From Cryomorphaceae bacterium (GTDB taxonomy: Bacteria; Bacteroidota; Bacteroidia; Flavobacteriales; Schleiferiaceae): 64,000 nucleotides of DNA. Positions within the stretch are counted from its first letter, which is position 1; every line of letters starts with the position of its first letter. The notes beneath the pieces are model-generated. The model saw only the letters and a list, made by a program, of their open reading frames with translations, was not told where the DNA came from and searched no databases. Positions 48,700 to 56,448 of the stretch are shown in pieces. Made by a program: the position numbers and the translations under genes. The DNA is taken from the NCBI GenBank assembly GCA_011525035.1, contig WTIZ01000027.1:1-64000 (forward strand), read 5' to 3'.

Positions 48700-49875
48700 C
48701 TACACGAAGGCGTTTTCTCCGGTGATGTCTAAACCGGTGATTAACAGATGAATATCGTGCGTACCCTCGTAGGTCACCACACTCTCCAAATTCATCATGT
48801 GTCGCATGATTGAGAAGTCTCCAGTAATACCCATTCCACCCAACATTTGACGCGCCTCGCGAGCAATTTTCAATGCGATTTCCACATTGTTTCGCTTCGC
48901 CATTGAGATTTGTGCAGAAGTAGCACGACCCTCATTTTTAAGGTGACCTAAACGCCATGTCAGCAACTGTGCCTTGGTGATTTCGGTAATCATCTCTGCC
49001 AATTTTTTCTGCTGCAACTGGAAAGCAGCAATAGGCTTACCGAACTGAATGCGTTCTTTCGAATACCTCAATGCTGTATCGTAACAATCCATAGCAGCAC
49101 CTAAAGCGCCCCATGCAATACCGAAGCGCGCACTATCCAAACAGGATAGCGGTGCACCGAGGCCATCACGACCCGGTAAAATATTTGACTTAGGAACGCG
49201 TACGTTGTCGAACACAAGCTCGCCCGTAGCCGAAGCACGAAGCGACCATTTGTTGTGTGTTTCCGGTGTGGTAAATCCTTCCATACCACGTTCAACAATG
49301 ACACCTTTGATACGTCCGGCTTCATTTTTCGCCCAAACAACAGCGATATCACAAAACGGCGAATTTGAGATCCACATCTTCGCACCATTTAGAATGATAT
49401 CATCGCCGTCTTCAACAAAGTTGGTGGTCATTCCGCCTGGGTTAGACCCGAAGTTTGGCTCCGTGAGTCCAAATGAACCGAGGTATTCACCCGTGGCCAA
49501 TTTTGGGAGGAATTTTTGCTTTTGCTCCTCGCTACCGTAAGCGTAAATGGGGAACATCACTAAAGAGCTTTGTACAGAACAAGTAGATCGAATGCCTGAA
49601 TCTCCGCGTTCTACTTCCTGCATCATTAGTCCATAGCTGATGTGGTCTAGACCGGCACCTCCATACTCTTCAGGTACATAAGGCCCAAAAAGCCCTACCT
49701 CGCCCATTTCTTTTACTAAGTGTTGCGGAAAGGCGGCACGCTGAGCGAAATCTTCAATGATTGGACTTACGCTACGCTTGACCCATTCACGGGTAGCGTC
49801 ACGAATCATTTTGTGTTCCTCGCTGAGCAGTTCGTCTAGTAGGTAGTAATCTGGATGTTGAAATTGATCCACCAT
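48700..49875 (-). CDS. Acyl-CoA dehydrogenase, glutaryl-CoA dehydrogenase-like
   Basis: 391 residues from ATG 49875. Flavoprotein that oxidises and decarboxylates glutaryl-CoA in lysine/tryptophan degradation. Family hallmarks: RSTCSVQSSLVMFPIYAYGS, GSFGLTEPNFGSNPGG, MLGGMGITGDFSIMRHMMNLE and the catalytic Glu370 in VTYEGTHDIH. It would pass electrons to the ETF encoded at 34289-35985. The frame extends to 49914, but the family begins at the later ATG. It convergently abuts the Rieske-like gene with one base between stops. Confidence 0.9.
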   Translation of the reverse strand: MVDQFQHPDYYLLDELLSEEHKMIRDATREWVKRSVSPIIEDFAQRAAFPQHLVKEMGEVGLFGPYVPEEYGGAGLDHISYGLMMQEVERGDSGIRSTCSVQSSLVMFPIYAYGSEEQKQKFLPKLATGEYLGSFGLTEPNFGSNPGGMTTNFVEDGDDIILNGAKMWISNSPFCDIAVVWAKNEAGRIKGVIVERGMEGFTTPETHNKWSLRASATGELVFDNVRVPKSNILPGRDGLGAPLSCLDSARFGIAWGALGAAMDCYDTALRYSKERIQFGKPIAAFQLQQKKLAEMITEITKAQLLTWRLGHLKNEGRATSAQISMAKRNNVEIALKIAREARQMLGGMGITGDFSIMRHMMNLESVVTYEGTHDIHLLITGLDITGENAFV

Positions 49876-49980
49876 GCTTGTGTAGTTTTCTTGAGTGGTT
49901 GTGAAATTAAACACAAAAGGTGAAAAATTGTTATAAATTCAACTCAGAGTTTCACCATTCACTTAATAATAAGAAGCCCC

Positions 49981-50775
49981 ATGAAGAAAACGTTACTCAT
50001 TATCGCCCTTATGGGCATCTCAACATATTCGTACACCAACAGCGGGGGGTCACCTGCTGGAAAAAGCGGTTCACCCGGAGATAACGGACAAACTTGTGCC
50101 AGCGGCTATTGCCACAGCTCGGGCAGTCCTATGGGCGGTGAAGTCATCGGCATTATGTCCTCAGTAGATAGCATTTCTGACGGCAATACAATTGGAATCA
50201 CCCTCGGCGTAAAACCAAACGGTACATCTTCGAAGGTCGGTTTCATGGCAAGAGTCGAAGATGCTAATGGGAACCAATTGGCCACCTCAAATCCAGGTAC
50301 TGGCGCGAAGCGTGTTAGCGATTACATCACACACACCAGTGGAGGAACTGCGGTTTCTAATGATAGTATTCATTGGACTTTTGATATTGACGGGACAACT
50401 TTCCCAGACAGTATTACGGTATATGCCGCTATTAATTTCACCAACAGCAACGGTCAGACTTCTGGCGACTACGTGATGACCGCTTCAAAAACACTCTACA
50501 AGAGTACAGGAAGCAGTATTGGTTTTGAAGAGTCTGAAGGCATGCCTTTGATGGTATACCCTAACCCGGCTTCGTCAACCTTGAAGGTCAAAGCAGAGGG
50601 ACTAGTGGCCATTCGTTTGTACAATACACTGGGCCGATTCATACAGCTCGACTATTCAGCCTCTTTGGAAGATCAAGCCATTTTAGACGTAAGCGCCCTT
50701 GCTCGAGGCAACTACATCTTGCACGCAGAATATTCGGACGGTAGCATTCAATACAAGCACGTCGTTTTACAGTAA
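49981..50775 (+). CDS. Secreted choice-of-anchor V type protein with T9SS sorting domain
   Basis: 264 residues. Signal peptide (about 1-19), then GSPGDNGQTCASGYCHSS with C39 and C44-H45, the Cx4CH motif typical of Bacteroidota choice-of-anchor V proteins, a beta-sandwich core (about 50-180), and a T9SS type A C-terminal domain (about 190-264, VYPNPAS ... LYNTLGR ... VSALARGNYILHA). It should be exported through T9SS and attached at the surface. Function unknown. Confidence 0.85.
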   Translation: MKKTLLIIALMGISTYSYTNSGGSPAGKSGSPGDNGQTCASGYCHSSGSPMGGEVIGIMSSVDSISDGNTIGITLGVKPNGTSSKVGFMARVEDANGNQLATSNPGTGAKRVSDYITHTSGGTAVSNDSIHWTFDIDGTTFPDSITVYAAINFTNSNGQTSGDYVMTASKTLYKSTGSSIGFEESEGMPLMVYPNPASSTLKVKAEGLVAIRLYNTLGRFIQLDYSASLEDQAILDVSALARGNYILHAEYSDGSIQYKHVVLQ

Positions 50776-50780
50776 CTTTG
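50773..50780 (+). promoter_or_regulatory. -7 box TAACTTTG for DUF4271, overlapping an upstream stop codon
   Basis: Exact TAnnTTTG match whose first three bases are the stop codon of the preceding gene. Its last base is 9 nt before the A of the DUF4271 ATG, so the expected leader is about 3-5 nt. Confidence 0.55.
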
Positions 50781-50788
50781 CGTCCTAG

Positions 50789-51358
50789 ATGGACGTAAAA
50801 TGGTTGTTTATTGGATTCTTCGCAGTTCTTGGGGTATTCCGAGCTCTGAAGCCAGAGGTATTCGCCAAATGGATCCGTCTTCAATGGGAAGACCTCAGTG
50901 ATTCTCGCGGCCGCTTAGGCGCCGCTGTGGTTAGTCTATTGCTCCCGGCAGCCTTGTTTTATGTGCTTGGAGAAGCTTTGGAATTAAAATTATTGTGGTG
51001 GGAAGCGCCCCTTGCTATAACCATCATCCTGTTGGCCCGTCTAGTATTTTCCATTTTGTTGAGCCTGTTGTTTTCCTCAAATAATGCGCTTCAAAATGGG
51101 ACAGATCTCTTTGGAGGTATTCAGTTGAGCTACGTGTACAGCCTGGTATGTCTCATCGTACTATGCAGCTTGCTTATTAATGACGCCTGGTTGCATGCTG
51201 GCATTTATCTGCTTGGTATAGGCCACTTTATCGGATTGCTTTGGTTTGCTCTAAAGAATCCAGTGCTTCGAAATATCCGGAGCGGTGGGGCTCGTTTTTA
51301 TGCAATGTCTTACCTTTGCACGCTCGAACTAGTATTAATTTTTTCGTTCGTCAACTAA
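50789..51358 (+). CDS. DUF4271 membrane protein
   Basis: 189 residues with five or six hydrophobic helices. The gene is placed directly before a hemD-type gene as in many Bacteroidota, which fits DUF4271. Function unknown; a link to heme synthesis is only suggested by conserved order. Confidence 0.8.
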   Translation: MDVKWLFIGFFAVLGVFRALKPEVFAKWIRLQWEDLSDSRGRLGAAVVSLLLPAALFYVLGEALELKLLWWEAPLAITIILLARLVFSILLSLLFSSNNALQNGTDLFGGIQLSYVYSLVCLIVLCSLLINDAWLHAGIYLLGIGHFIGLLWFALKNPVLRNIRSGGARFYAMSYLCTLELVLIFSFVN

Positions 51359-51363
51359 CACTC

Positions 51364-52125
51364 ATGGCAGATAGACAAACAAAAGTGAAGTCGATTTTGG
51401 TGTCACAACCAGAGCCAACCACCGAATCTCACCCTTTTTTCACACTTGCCGATAAGCACAAGGTAGATGTGGATTTCCGCTCATTCATTCACGTGGAAGG
51501 GGTAACCGCCTCCAACTTTAGAAAGGATAAAATCCAGATTAGAGATTACCGCAACGTTATCTTGACTTCTAAGAATGCTGTTGATCACTACTTCCGTATG
51601 TGTGAAGACATGCGTGTTCAGATCAGTCCAGATACACGTTACTTCTGTATTTCAGAAGCCATTGCATATTACCTGCAGAAATATGTGGTTTACCGCAAGC
51701 GTAAGATTTACCACGGCAATCTGAAGATTGAAGAGTTGATCCCAACGTTGAAGAAATTCAAAAACGAAAAATTCTTAATGCCTTCTTCAAACAGCTTGAA
51801 GCCTTCTATCCCAGAAGCATTGGCGGATGCAGGCATTGACTACACACGTGCGATTCTATTCAATACGGTAGTGAGTGATTTGAGCGATCTAGAAAATGTA
51901 TTCTACGACATTTTGGTGTTCTTCTCTCCTTCTGGGATTAAGAGTTTGTACGAGAACTTCCCGGAGTTCAAACAAAATAAAACGCGCTTGGCTTGTTTTG
52001 GACCAACGACGCAAAAAGAGGCAGAAAGTCACGGATTGATTGTTGATATCCCTGCACCAACGCCGGACGCCCCATCAATGACAAAGGCCATCAGCGATTA
52101 CATCAAAGTGGCAAACAAGAAGTAA
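51364..52125 (+). CDS. hemD: Uroporphyrinogen-III synthase family protein
   Basis: 253 residues from ATG 51364. The protein follows the HemD two-domain pattern with VKSILVSQPEP at the start, ILTSKNAVDHYF in domain 1 and FFSPSGIKSL and ACFGPTTQKEAESHGL in domain 2. It cyclises hydroxymethylbilane to uroporphyrinogen III; HemD sequences are weakly conserved, so the call rests partly on position. The frame opens at 51241 inside DUF4271, but the 5-nt spacing to the DUF4271 stop favours 51364. Confidence 0.88.
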   Translation: MADRQTKVKSILVSQPEPTTESHPFFTLADKHKVDVDFRSFIHVEGVTASNFRKDKIQIRDYRNVILTSKNAVDHYFRMCEDMRVQISPDTRYFCISEAIAYYLQKYVVYRKRKIYHGNLKIEELIPTLKKFKNEKFLMPSSNSLKPSIPEALADAGIDYTRAILFNTVVSDLSDLENVFYDILVFFSPSGIKSLYENFPEFKQNKTRLACFGPTTQKEAESHGLIVDIPAPTPDAPSMTKAISDYIKVANKK

Positions 52126-52144
52126 GATATATTGTAAATTGAGG

Positions 52145-52171
52145 GCCCGGCGCATGCGCCGGGCTTTTTTT
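52145..52171 (+). terminator. Terminator-like hairpin touching the rnpA start codon
   Basis: The palindrome from 52145 to 52164 gives an 8-bp stem GCCCGGCG/CGCCGGGC with a CATG loop, followed by seven Ts (52165-52171). The rnpA ATG begins at 52172, with no base between. The stem is strong enough to stop transcription, so rnpA needs a promoter overlapping the hairpin, read-through, or regulation. Confidence 0.85.
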
Positions 52172-52561
52172 ATGCGCTACAGTTTTCCCAAAAAAGAACA
52201 CCTCACTAAAAAGGAACATTTCGACGGCCTCCATACGGAAGGTCGTGGGGTGAAAGCCTTTCCATTTAGCCTACGTTACTTGGAAGCCGAGCTCGAGGAT
52301 GGCCTGCAGAGAAAGGTGGCGATTGTGGCGCCGAAGCGCGGGCTGAAGAAAGCTGTGGAGCGCAACAAGATGAAGAGACAAATGCGGGAATTGTACCGCT
52401 TGAATAAAGACAAAGTTTTCGATAGTGGCGTGGCTGAGATCTGGTCCATCCGCTATTTAGGAAACCGACCGAACGATTACGCCTTTCTTGAGGCAGGATA
52501 TTTGAAGTTGCTTGAGGCCTATGAAGAGCAGCGAAAAAAAGAATTGGCAGATGAAAAATAA
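52172..52561 (+). CDS. rnpA: Ribonuclease P protein component
   Basis: 129 residues. Small basic protein that assists the RNA subunit in cutting tRNA 5' leaders. Conserved features: N-terminal FPKKEHLTKKEHF, the central basic helix RNKMKRQMRELYR (the RNR motif), and VAIVAPKRGLKKA. The N-terminus aligns with the family from the ATG at 52172, so the start is secure even though it abuts a terminator hairpin. The last 11 bases overlap the S41 protease start. Confidence 0.95.
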   Translation: MRYSFPKKEHLTKKEHFDGLHTEGRGVKAFPFSLRYLEAELEDGLQRKVAIVAPKRGLKKAVERNKMKRQMRELYRLNKDKVFDSGVAEIWSIRYLGNRPNDYAFLEAGYLKLLEAYEEQRKKELADEK

Positions 52562-54167
52562 GATGAGCCTTTGGGCGGTGATTGTAAGTGCAGGCGTACT
52601 AATGAGTGCGGCAGCTGGAGATCCGTTTGAAACGAGCAAGCAATTAGAAGTGTTTACCGCCGTGCTGCAACAGGTGCAGGTGAATTATGTCGATGAGATC
52701 GGCGCAGAGCAGGCTGTCGGGAGTGCGATTAAGGGGATGCTGAAAGAATTGGACCCGTATACCGTGTATTATCCTGAAGATAAGATTGAGGATGTTCGAT
52801 TGCTTCAAACCGGCGAGTATGGCGGCGTTGGATGTGTTATTCAGAAAATTGAAAAGGACATTTACATCTCTGATTTAAACAACAGCGGGCCTGCGAAAGC
52901 TGCCGGAATTCAGGTCGGAGATATTATCAAAAAGGTAGACGACACGTCTATTGATGATTTTTCCATTTCGGATGTGAGCTCCCTACTGAAAGGAACACCG
53001 GATAGCGAAGTAAAGGTGGTGGTCGAGCGCAGTGGCAAGGAGGAGGTCTTTACCTTCAACCGTCAAAACATTACTTCTAAGGCGGTGCCGTTTTATGGTA
53101 TGCGCGAGGACGGAATCGGCTATGTATACCTCGATGGATTCACAGCAAAAGCTTCTTCTGAGGTGAGAAATGCTTTGGTGAATCTCAAAAAACAAGATCC
53201 AAAAGGCATCATATTAGACCTGCGCGGCAATGGTGGTGGATTGCTCATGGAAGCCGTGAAGATTGTTAGTTATTTCAGCGACACCAAGGATACTATCGTG
53301 AGCACACGTGGTCGCGGTGGAGAGATTCAGGACGTGTACCGCAAGGCGGCTAAAACCCTGTTCCCGGATCTGCCGTTGGCGGTGCTGGTGGACGACCGCA
53401 GTGCATCGGCCTCGGAGATTGTCGCCGGCGCTATTCAAGATTTAGACCGAGGGGTCATCCTAGGTGAGAAGAGCTTTGGGAAAGGCTTGGTGCAACAGAT
53501 TAAACCGCTTCCCTTCGGCGCTCAAATGAAGGTCACTGTCGCCAAATATTATACGCCTTCTGGACGCTGTATTCAAAAGGTCAATTACGATCGTGACGAG
53601 AATGGAAAGCGTACCAAGAAAGCAGCACAGAAGGAGTTTGCTACGGCCAGTGGTAGACCTGTGGTGGATGGCGACGGCATACATCCAGATTCGACGTTGG
53701 CTGATGCCTACTATCCAGAATTTGTCAGCGCGATGAGCTCGAAGGGTCTGGATTTACGCTACGCAGCAAGCGTGATGGGCTCGATGGAAGGTGCTGTTCC
53801 AGATGCTTTTGCCCTAAGCGAAGTACAATGGACGGCTTTCAAAGAGTTTTTGGCCGGCGAAGCGTTCACCTTTGAAAGTTTGGGCGAGCGAAAATTAAAG
53901 CAGTTGGAAAAGGCGGCATCAGAATTGGACTACCTGAGTGAAGAAGATATTCAAGACCTTCTTGCCAATGTTGAGCAGCGAAAAGGAAAAGTGCTCGAAA
54001 GCCAGCGTGCTGAGATTACCGAGTATCTAGAAGATTACCTCGTTCAGAAGCACTTCGGTTTGGAAGGTACTTTAGAGCGTGGTTTAACGCGGGATGCACA
54101 AATCAACGCTGCAGCAAGTATTTTGCTCGATCAAGGTACGATGGACGCCCTTCTAGGCGTTAAATAA
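52551..54167 (+). CDS. S41 family carboxy-terminal processing protease
   Basis: 538 residues from ATG 52551. Short signal segment (about 5-22), a PDZ domain (about 75-165, GEYGGVGCVIQK, GDIIKKVDD) and the S41 protease domain with the Ser nucleophile in RSASASE (about 285) and the Lys base in GEKSFGKG (about 309), the Ser-Lys dyad of CtpA/Tsp. A helical C-terminal region follows. It should process periplasmic proteins. It overlaps rnpA by 11 nt; an internal ATG at 52563 is an alternative start. Confidence 0.93.
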   Translation: MKNKMSLWAVIVSAGVLMSAAAGDPFETSKQLEVFTAVLQQVQVNYVDEIGAEQAVGSAIKGMLKELDPYTVYYPEDKIEDVRLLQTGEYGGVGCVIQKIEKDIYISDLNNSGPAKAAGIQVGDIIKKVDDTSIDDFSISDVSSLLKGTPDSEVKVVVERSGKEEVFTFNRQNITSKAVPFYGMREDGIGYVYLDGFTAKASSEVRNALVNLKKQDPKGIILDLRGNGGGLLMEAVKIVSYFSDTKDTIVSTRGRGGEIQDVYRKAAKTLFPDLPLAVLVDDRSASASEIVAGAIQDLDRGVILGEKSFGKGLVQQIKPLPFGAQMKVTVAKYYTPSGRCIQKVNYDRDENGKRTKKAAQKEFATASGRPVVDGDGIHPDSTLADAYYPEFVSAMSSKGLDLRYAASVMGSMEGAVPDAFALSEVQWTAFKEFLAGEAFTFESLGERKLKQLEKAASELDYLSEEDIQDLLANVEQRKGKVLESQRAEITEYLEDYLVQKHFGLEGTLERGLTRDAQINAAASILLDQGTMDALLGVK

Positions 54168-54170
54168 CCA

Positions 54171-55379
54171 ATGACAAAACCACATACTTACTTGCACATC
54201 ACCGGCGGTATTGGCGCAGCCTTGCTCCCGTTCGCCTTTCCTTGGCTTAGTCCTGTGTATGGACTGATCATCATGGCCTTGGGGGTGCTGGCTGCTGGTA
54301 AGAAGTATTTCCGATTTGCCCCTTTACTCTTGTTTGCTGTGTTTACGGATTGGCAATGGCTCAGTACTACTTGGAGCGAACACAGCAGCGAAGGCTGGGG
54401 CGATGTCATCATGGTTTTGCCCATCACCGTGATGGGTGTTTTGATGCATGCCGTGCGACTCAATGACCACCAAAGCTGGGTGAAAAGATGGATGGAAACT
54501 TTCGCTTGGGCGACGCTCGTAAGCTGGACCATCATCTTCTGTAAAAGTCTATACCTCAACGGTTGGGTCAACTATAAAGAATTTGAATTGGGGGGCCGAT
54601 TGGGTGTTCATTTCCAAAGCCTTTACCTCATCGTGGCCGCACTCATTTTGGAGCGTAAAGTCTGGCGTAAGACCTATGGATTAAGTGCGCTTCGAGGGGC
54701 CGCTGTGTTGTGGTTATTGTTTGGGGTCATCGTATTAAGTGTACGCATTCACCTATTACTCGTACCTGTGATTGTTTTGGGGAGGTTTGTGGAATTGGCG
54801 CTGAAAAACAGGGAGCAACGAGGAAAGATTGTCGGTTTAGCAGTGGCCACGTTGGCTGTAGGAGCCGTACTTATTACTGCCCTGCCAGGACCTCGGGGGC
54901 GCTTGGTAGATCTGCGCAACGAGATTCGAAGTATTGACGGTAAAGTGGATGGAAAACAGACCAACCACCGCATTTTTATTTGGCGTGAAGGCCTAAATAT
55001 CATTGCCGAGCACCCCGTAGTTGGTGTGGGTAATGGCGCCGGCGAATTTGAACTGAACGAACGCCTGAGCGAGGTAGATGCTAAATTTTACCGAGGCAAA
55101 CAAGCCTATACTCTTGACGAATTCATGTACGATTTCCACAGCATCTGGATTCAAAGCTGGGCAGAAGGCGGCATTGTTGCAGTCCTTTTATTGGCAGCCA
55201 TCTTTTTGTGGGGGCTGTTCAAAAGTGCAGGCGTACTGCGTTACATCTGGCTATTGGTGATGTTGAGTGGTACCACTGAGAGTTTGCTCGACAAGCAGGC
55301 AGGTGCGCTGCTCATTACCTTCATGGTCGGTTTAACTGCGCTACAGAGCCTGAAAGAAAAAAGGGAACCACAGTCGTAG
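54171..55379 (+). CDS. O-antigen ligase/polymerase-like membrane protein
   Basis: 402 residues with about 11 transmembrane helices. The long periplasmic loop between about 250 and 325 holds NHRIFIWREGLNII and the histidine of HSIWIQSW, the features of the Wzy_C/O-antigen ligase family. It could join O-antigen or another glycan to a lipid or protein. No LPS biosynthesis cluster surrounds it. It starts 3 nt after the protease gene. Confidence 0.8.
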   Translation: MTKPHTYLHITGGIGAALLPFAFPWLSPVYGLIIMALGVLAAGKKYFRFAPLLLFAVFTDWQWLSTTWSEHSSEGWGDVIMVLPITVMGVLMHAVRLNDHQSWVKRWMETFAWATLVSWTIIFCKSLYLNGWVNYKEFELGGRLGVHFQSLYLIVAALILERKVWRKTYGLSALRGAAVLWLLFGVIVLSVRIHLLLVPVIVLGRFVELALKNREQRGKIVGLAVATLAVGAVLITALPGPRGRLVDLRNEIRSIDGKVDGKQTNHRIFIWREGLNIIAEHPVVGVGNGAGEFELNERLSEVDAKFYRGKQAYTLDEFMYDFHSIWIQSWAEGGIVAVLLLAAIFLWGLFKSAGVLRYIWLLVMLSGTTESLLDKQAGALLITFMVGLTALQSLKEKREPQS

Positions 55380-55387
55380 CTCCCTTT
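55357..55387 (-). terminator. Terminator between the ligase and SPFH genes
   Basis: The stem AAAGGGA (55360-55366) pairs with TCCCTTT (55381-55387), followed by six Ts on the minus strand. It includes the ligase stop codon. On the plus strand the T-run is only three bases, so it should work mainly for the minus-strand SPFH gene. Confidence 0.55.
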
Positions 55388-55410
55388 GTAGTTCACCTTT
55401 GAAAAGACGG

Positions 55411-56358
55411 TTACTTCGTAGCGTCCTTCACGTCTTTCGCAGCTTTTTCCTTGGCTTCCTTGAGCATCTCTACACCCAACAATCCCGACTGAATTTCCGT
55501 CTGTAGATCGCCAACCGTACCCGGAGAGTATGGCATAAAGATGGTGCTGACGTTGTTATCTGCCAGACGGCTGATGGTATCGTAATGCTGGGTCATAAAG
55601 AGCATGTTCATCACGTGCTGACCGGTAGTGCCTTCTTCCATGGCACCGCGTACTTCCTCCACACTTTGCTTGAGACCGTTGGCGATGGCGATGCGCTGAT
55701 TCGCAATCCCCTCCCCTTGTAGCTTCTTACTTTCGGCTTCCGCTTCGGCGGCCGCAACGACCTTGATCTTTTCGGCCTCAGCATATTCTTTTGCCGCCTC
55801 TTTCAAACGCTTGGCAGCATTGATTTCATTCATCGAGTTCTTCACTTTGGCATCTGGATCGATATCCGTTACAAGCGCCTTCACGATCTCGTAGCCGAAG
55901 CCTGAAATGGTCTCTGCCAATTCATTTTGCACCGCAACAGCAATCTTGTCTTTCTCGCTAAATACGTCATCAAGAATGAGTTTGGGAACTTCGGAACGGA
56001 TAGAATCGAACACGTACGATTGAATCTGTGCCTCTGGATTATCAAACTGGTAGAACGCTTTGCGAATGCCTTCAGCGTTGCCGGTAACGTAATACTGAAC
56101 AGATACAATGAGGTTGACAAATACGTCGTCCTTCGTCTTGGTCTCGATGTTCACCGGCAATTCACGAACACGAAGGTTTACCGTACCCGATTTTTGGTCG
56201 ATAAATGGAATTTTGAACTGAAGACCGCTTTGGGCGATGCGCTGGAATTTCCCCAATCGCTCGATAACTACGGCGGTTTTTTGCTTGACGGTAAATACTG
56301 CTCGTGTGGCCAATAGTACGAGCAATCCGATGATTAATGGTGTGGTAATTAAGTCCAT
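55411..56358 (-). CDS. SPFH/band 7 membrane protein (paraslipin-like)
   Basis: 315 residues. An N-terminal membrane segment (about 5-22), an SPFH domain (about 25-190, with VVIERLGKFQRI and PFIDQK) and a coiled-coil tail rich in Ala/Glu (about 180-230). Pattern of the stomatin-like protein 2 (paraslipin) group, which forms membrane rings and scaffolds proteases. No NfeD partner lies beside it. Confidence 0.92.
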   Translation of the reverse strand: MDLITTPLIIGLLVLLATRAVFTVKQKTAVVIERLGKFQRIAQSGLQFKIPFIDQKSGTVNLRVRELPVNIETKTKDDVFVNLIVSVQYYVTGNAEGIRKAFYQFDNPEAQIQSYVFDSIRSEVPKLILDDVFSEKDKIAVAVQNELAETISGFGYEIVKALVTDIDPDAKVKNSMNEINAAKRLKEAAKEYAEAEKIKVVAAAEAEAESKKLQGEGIANQRIAIANGLKQSVEEVRGAMEEGTTGQHVMNMLFMTQHYDTISRLADNNVSTIFMPYSPGTVGDLQTEIQSGLLGVEMLKEAKEKAAKDVKDATK

Positions 56359-56448
56359 AAGGATGCGTTACGTTTAAGAGTTGATTGAACTTATAAAGTA
56401 CAACAAAAACTCCGTAATGCAGGGAGCCACAGCGAATAAGTCTTCTCC

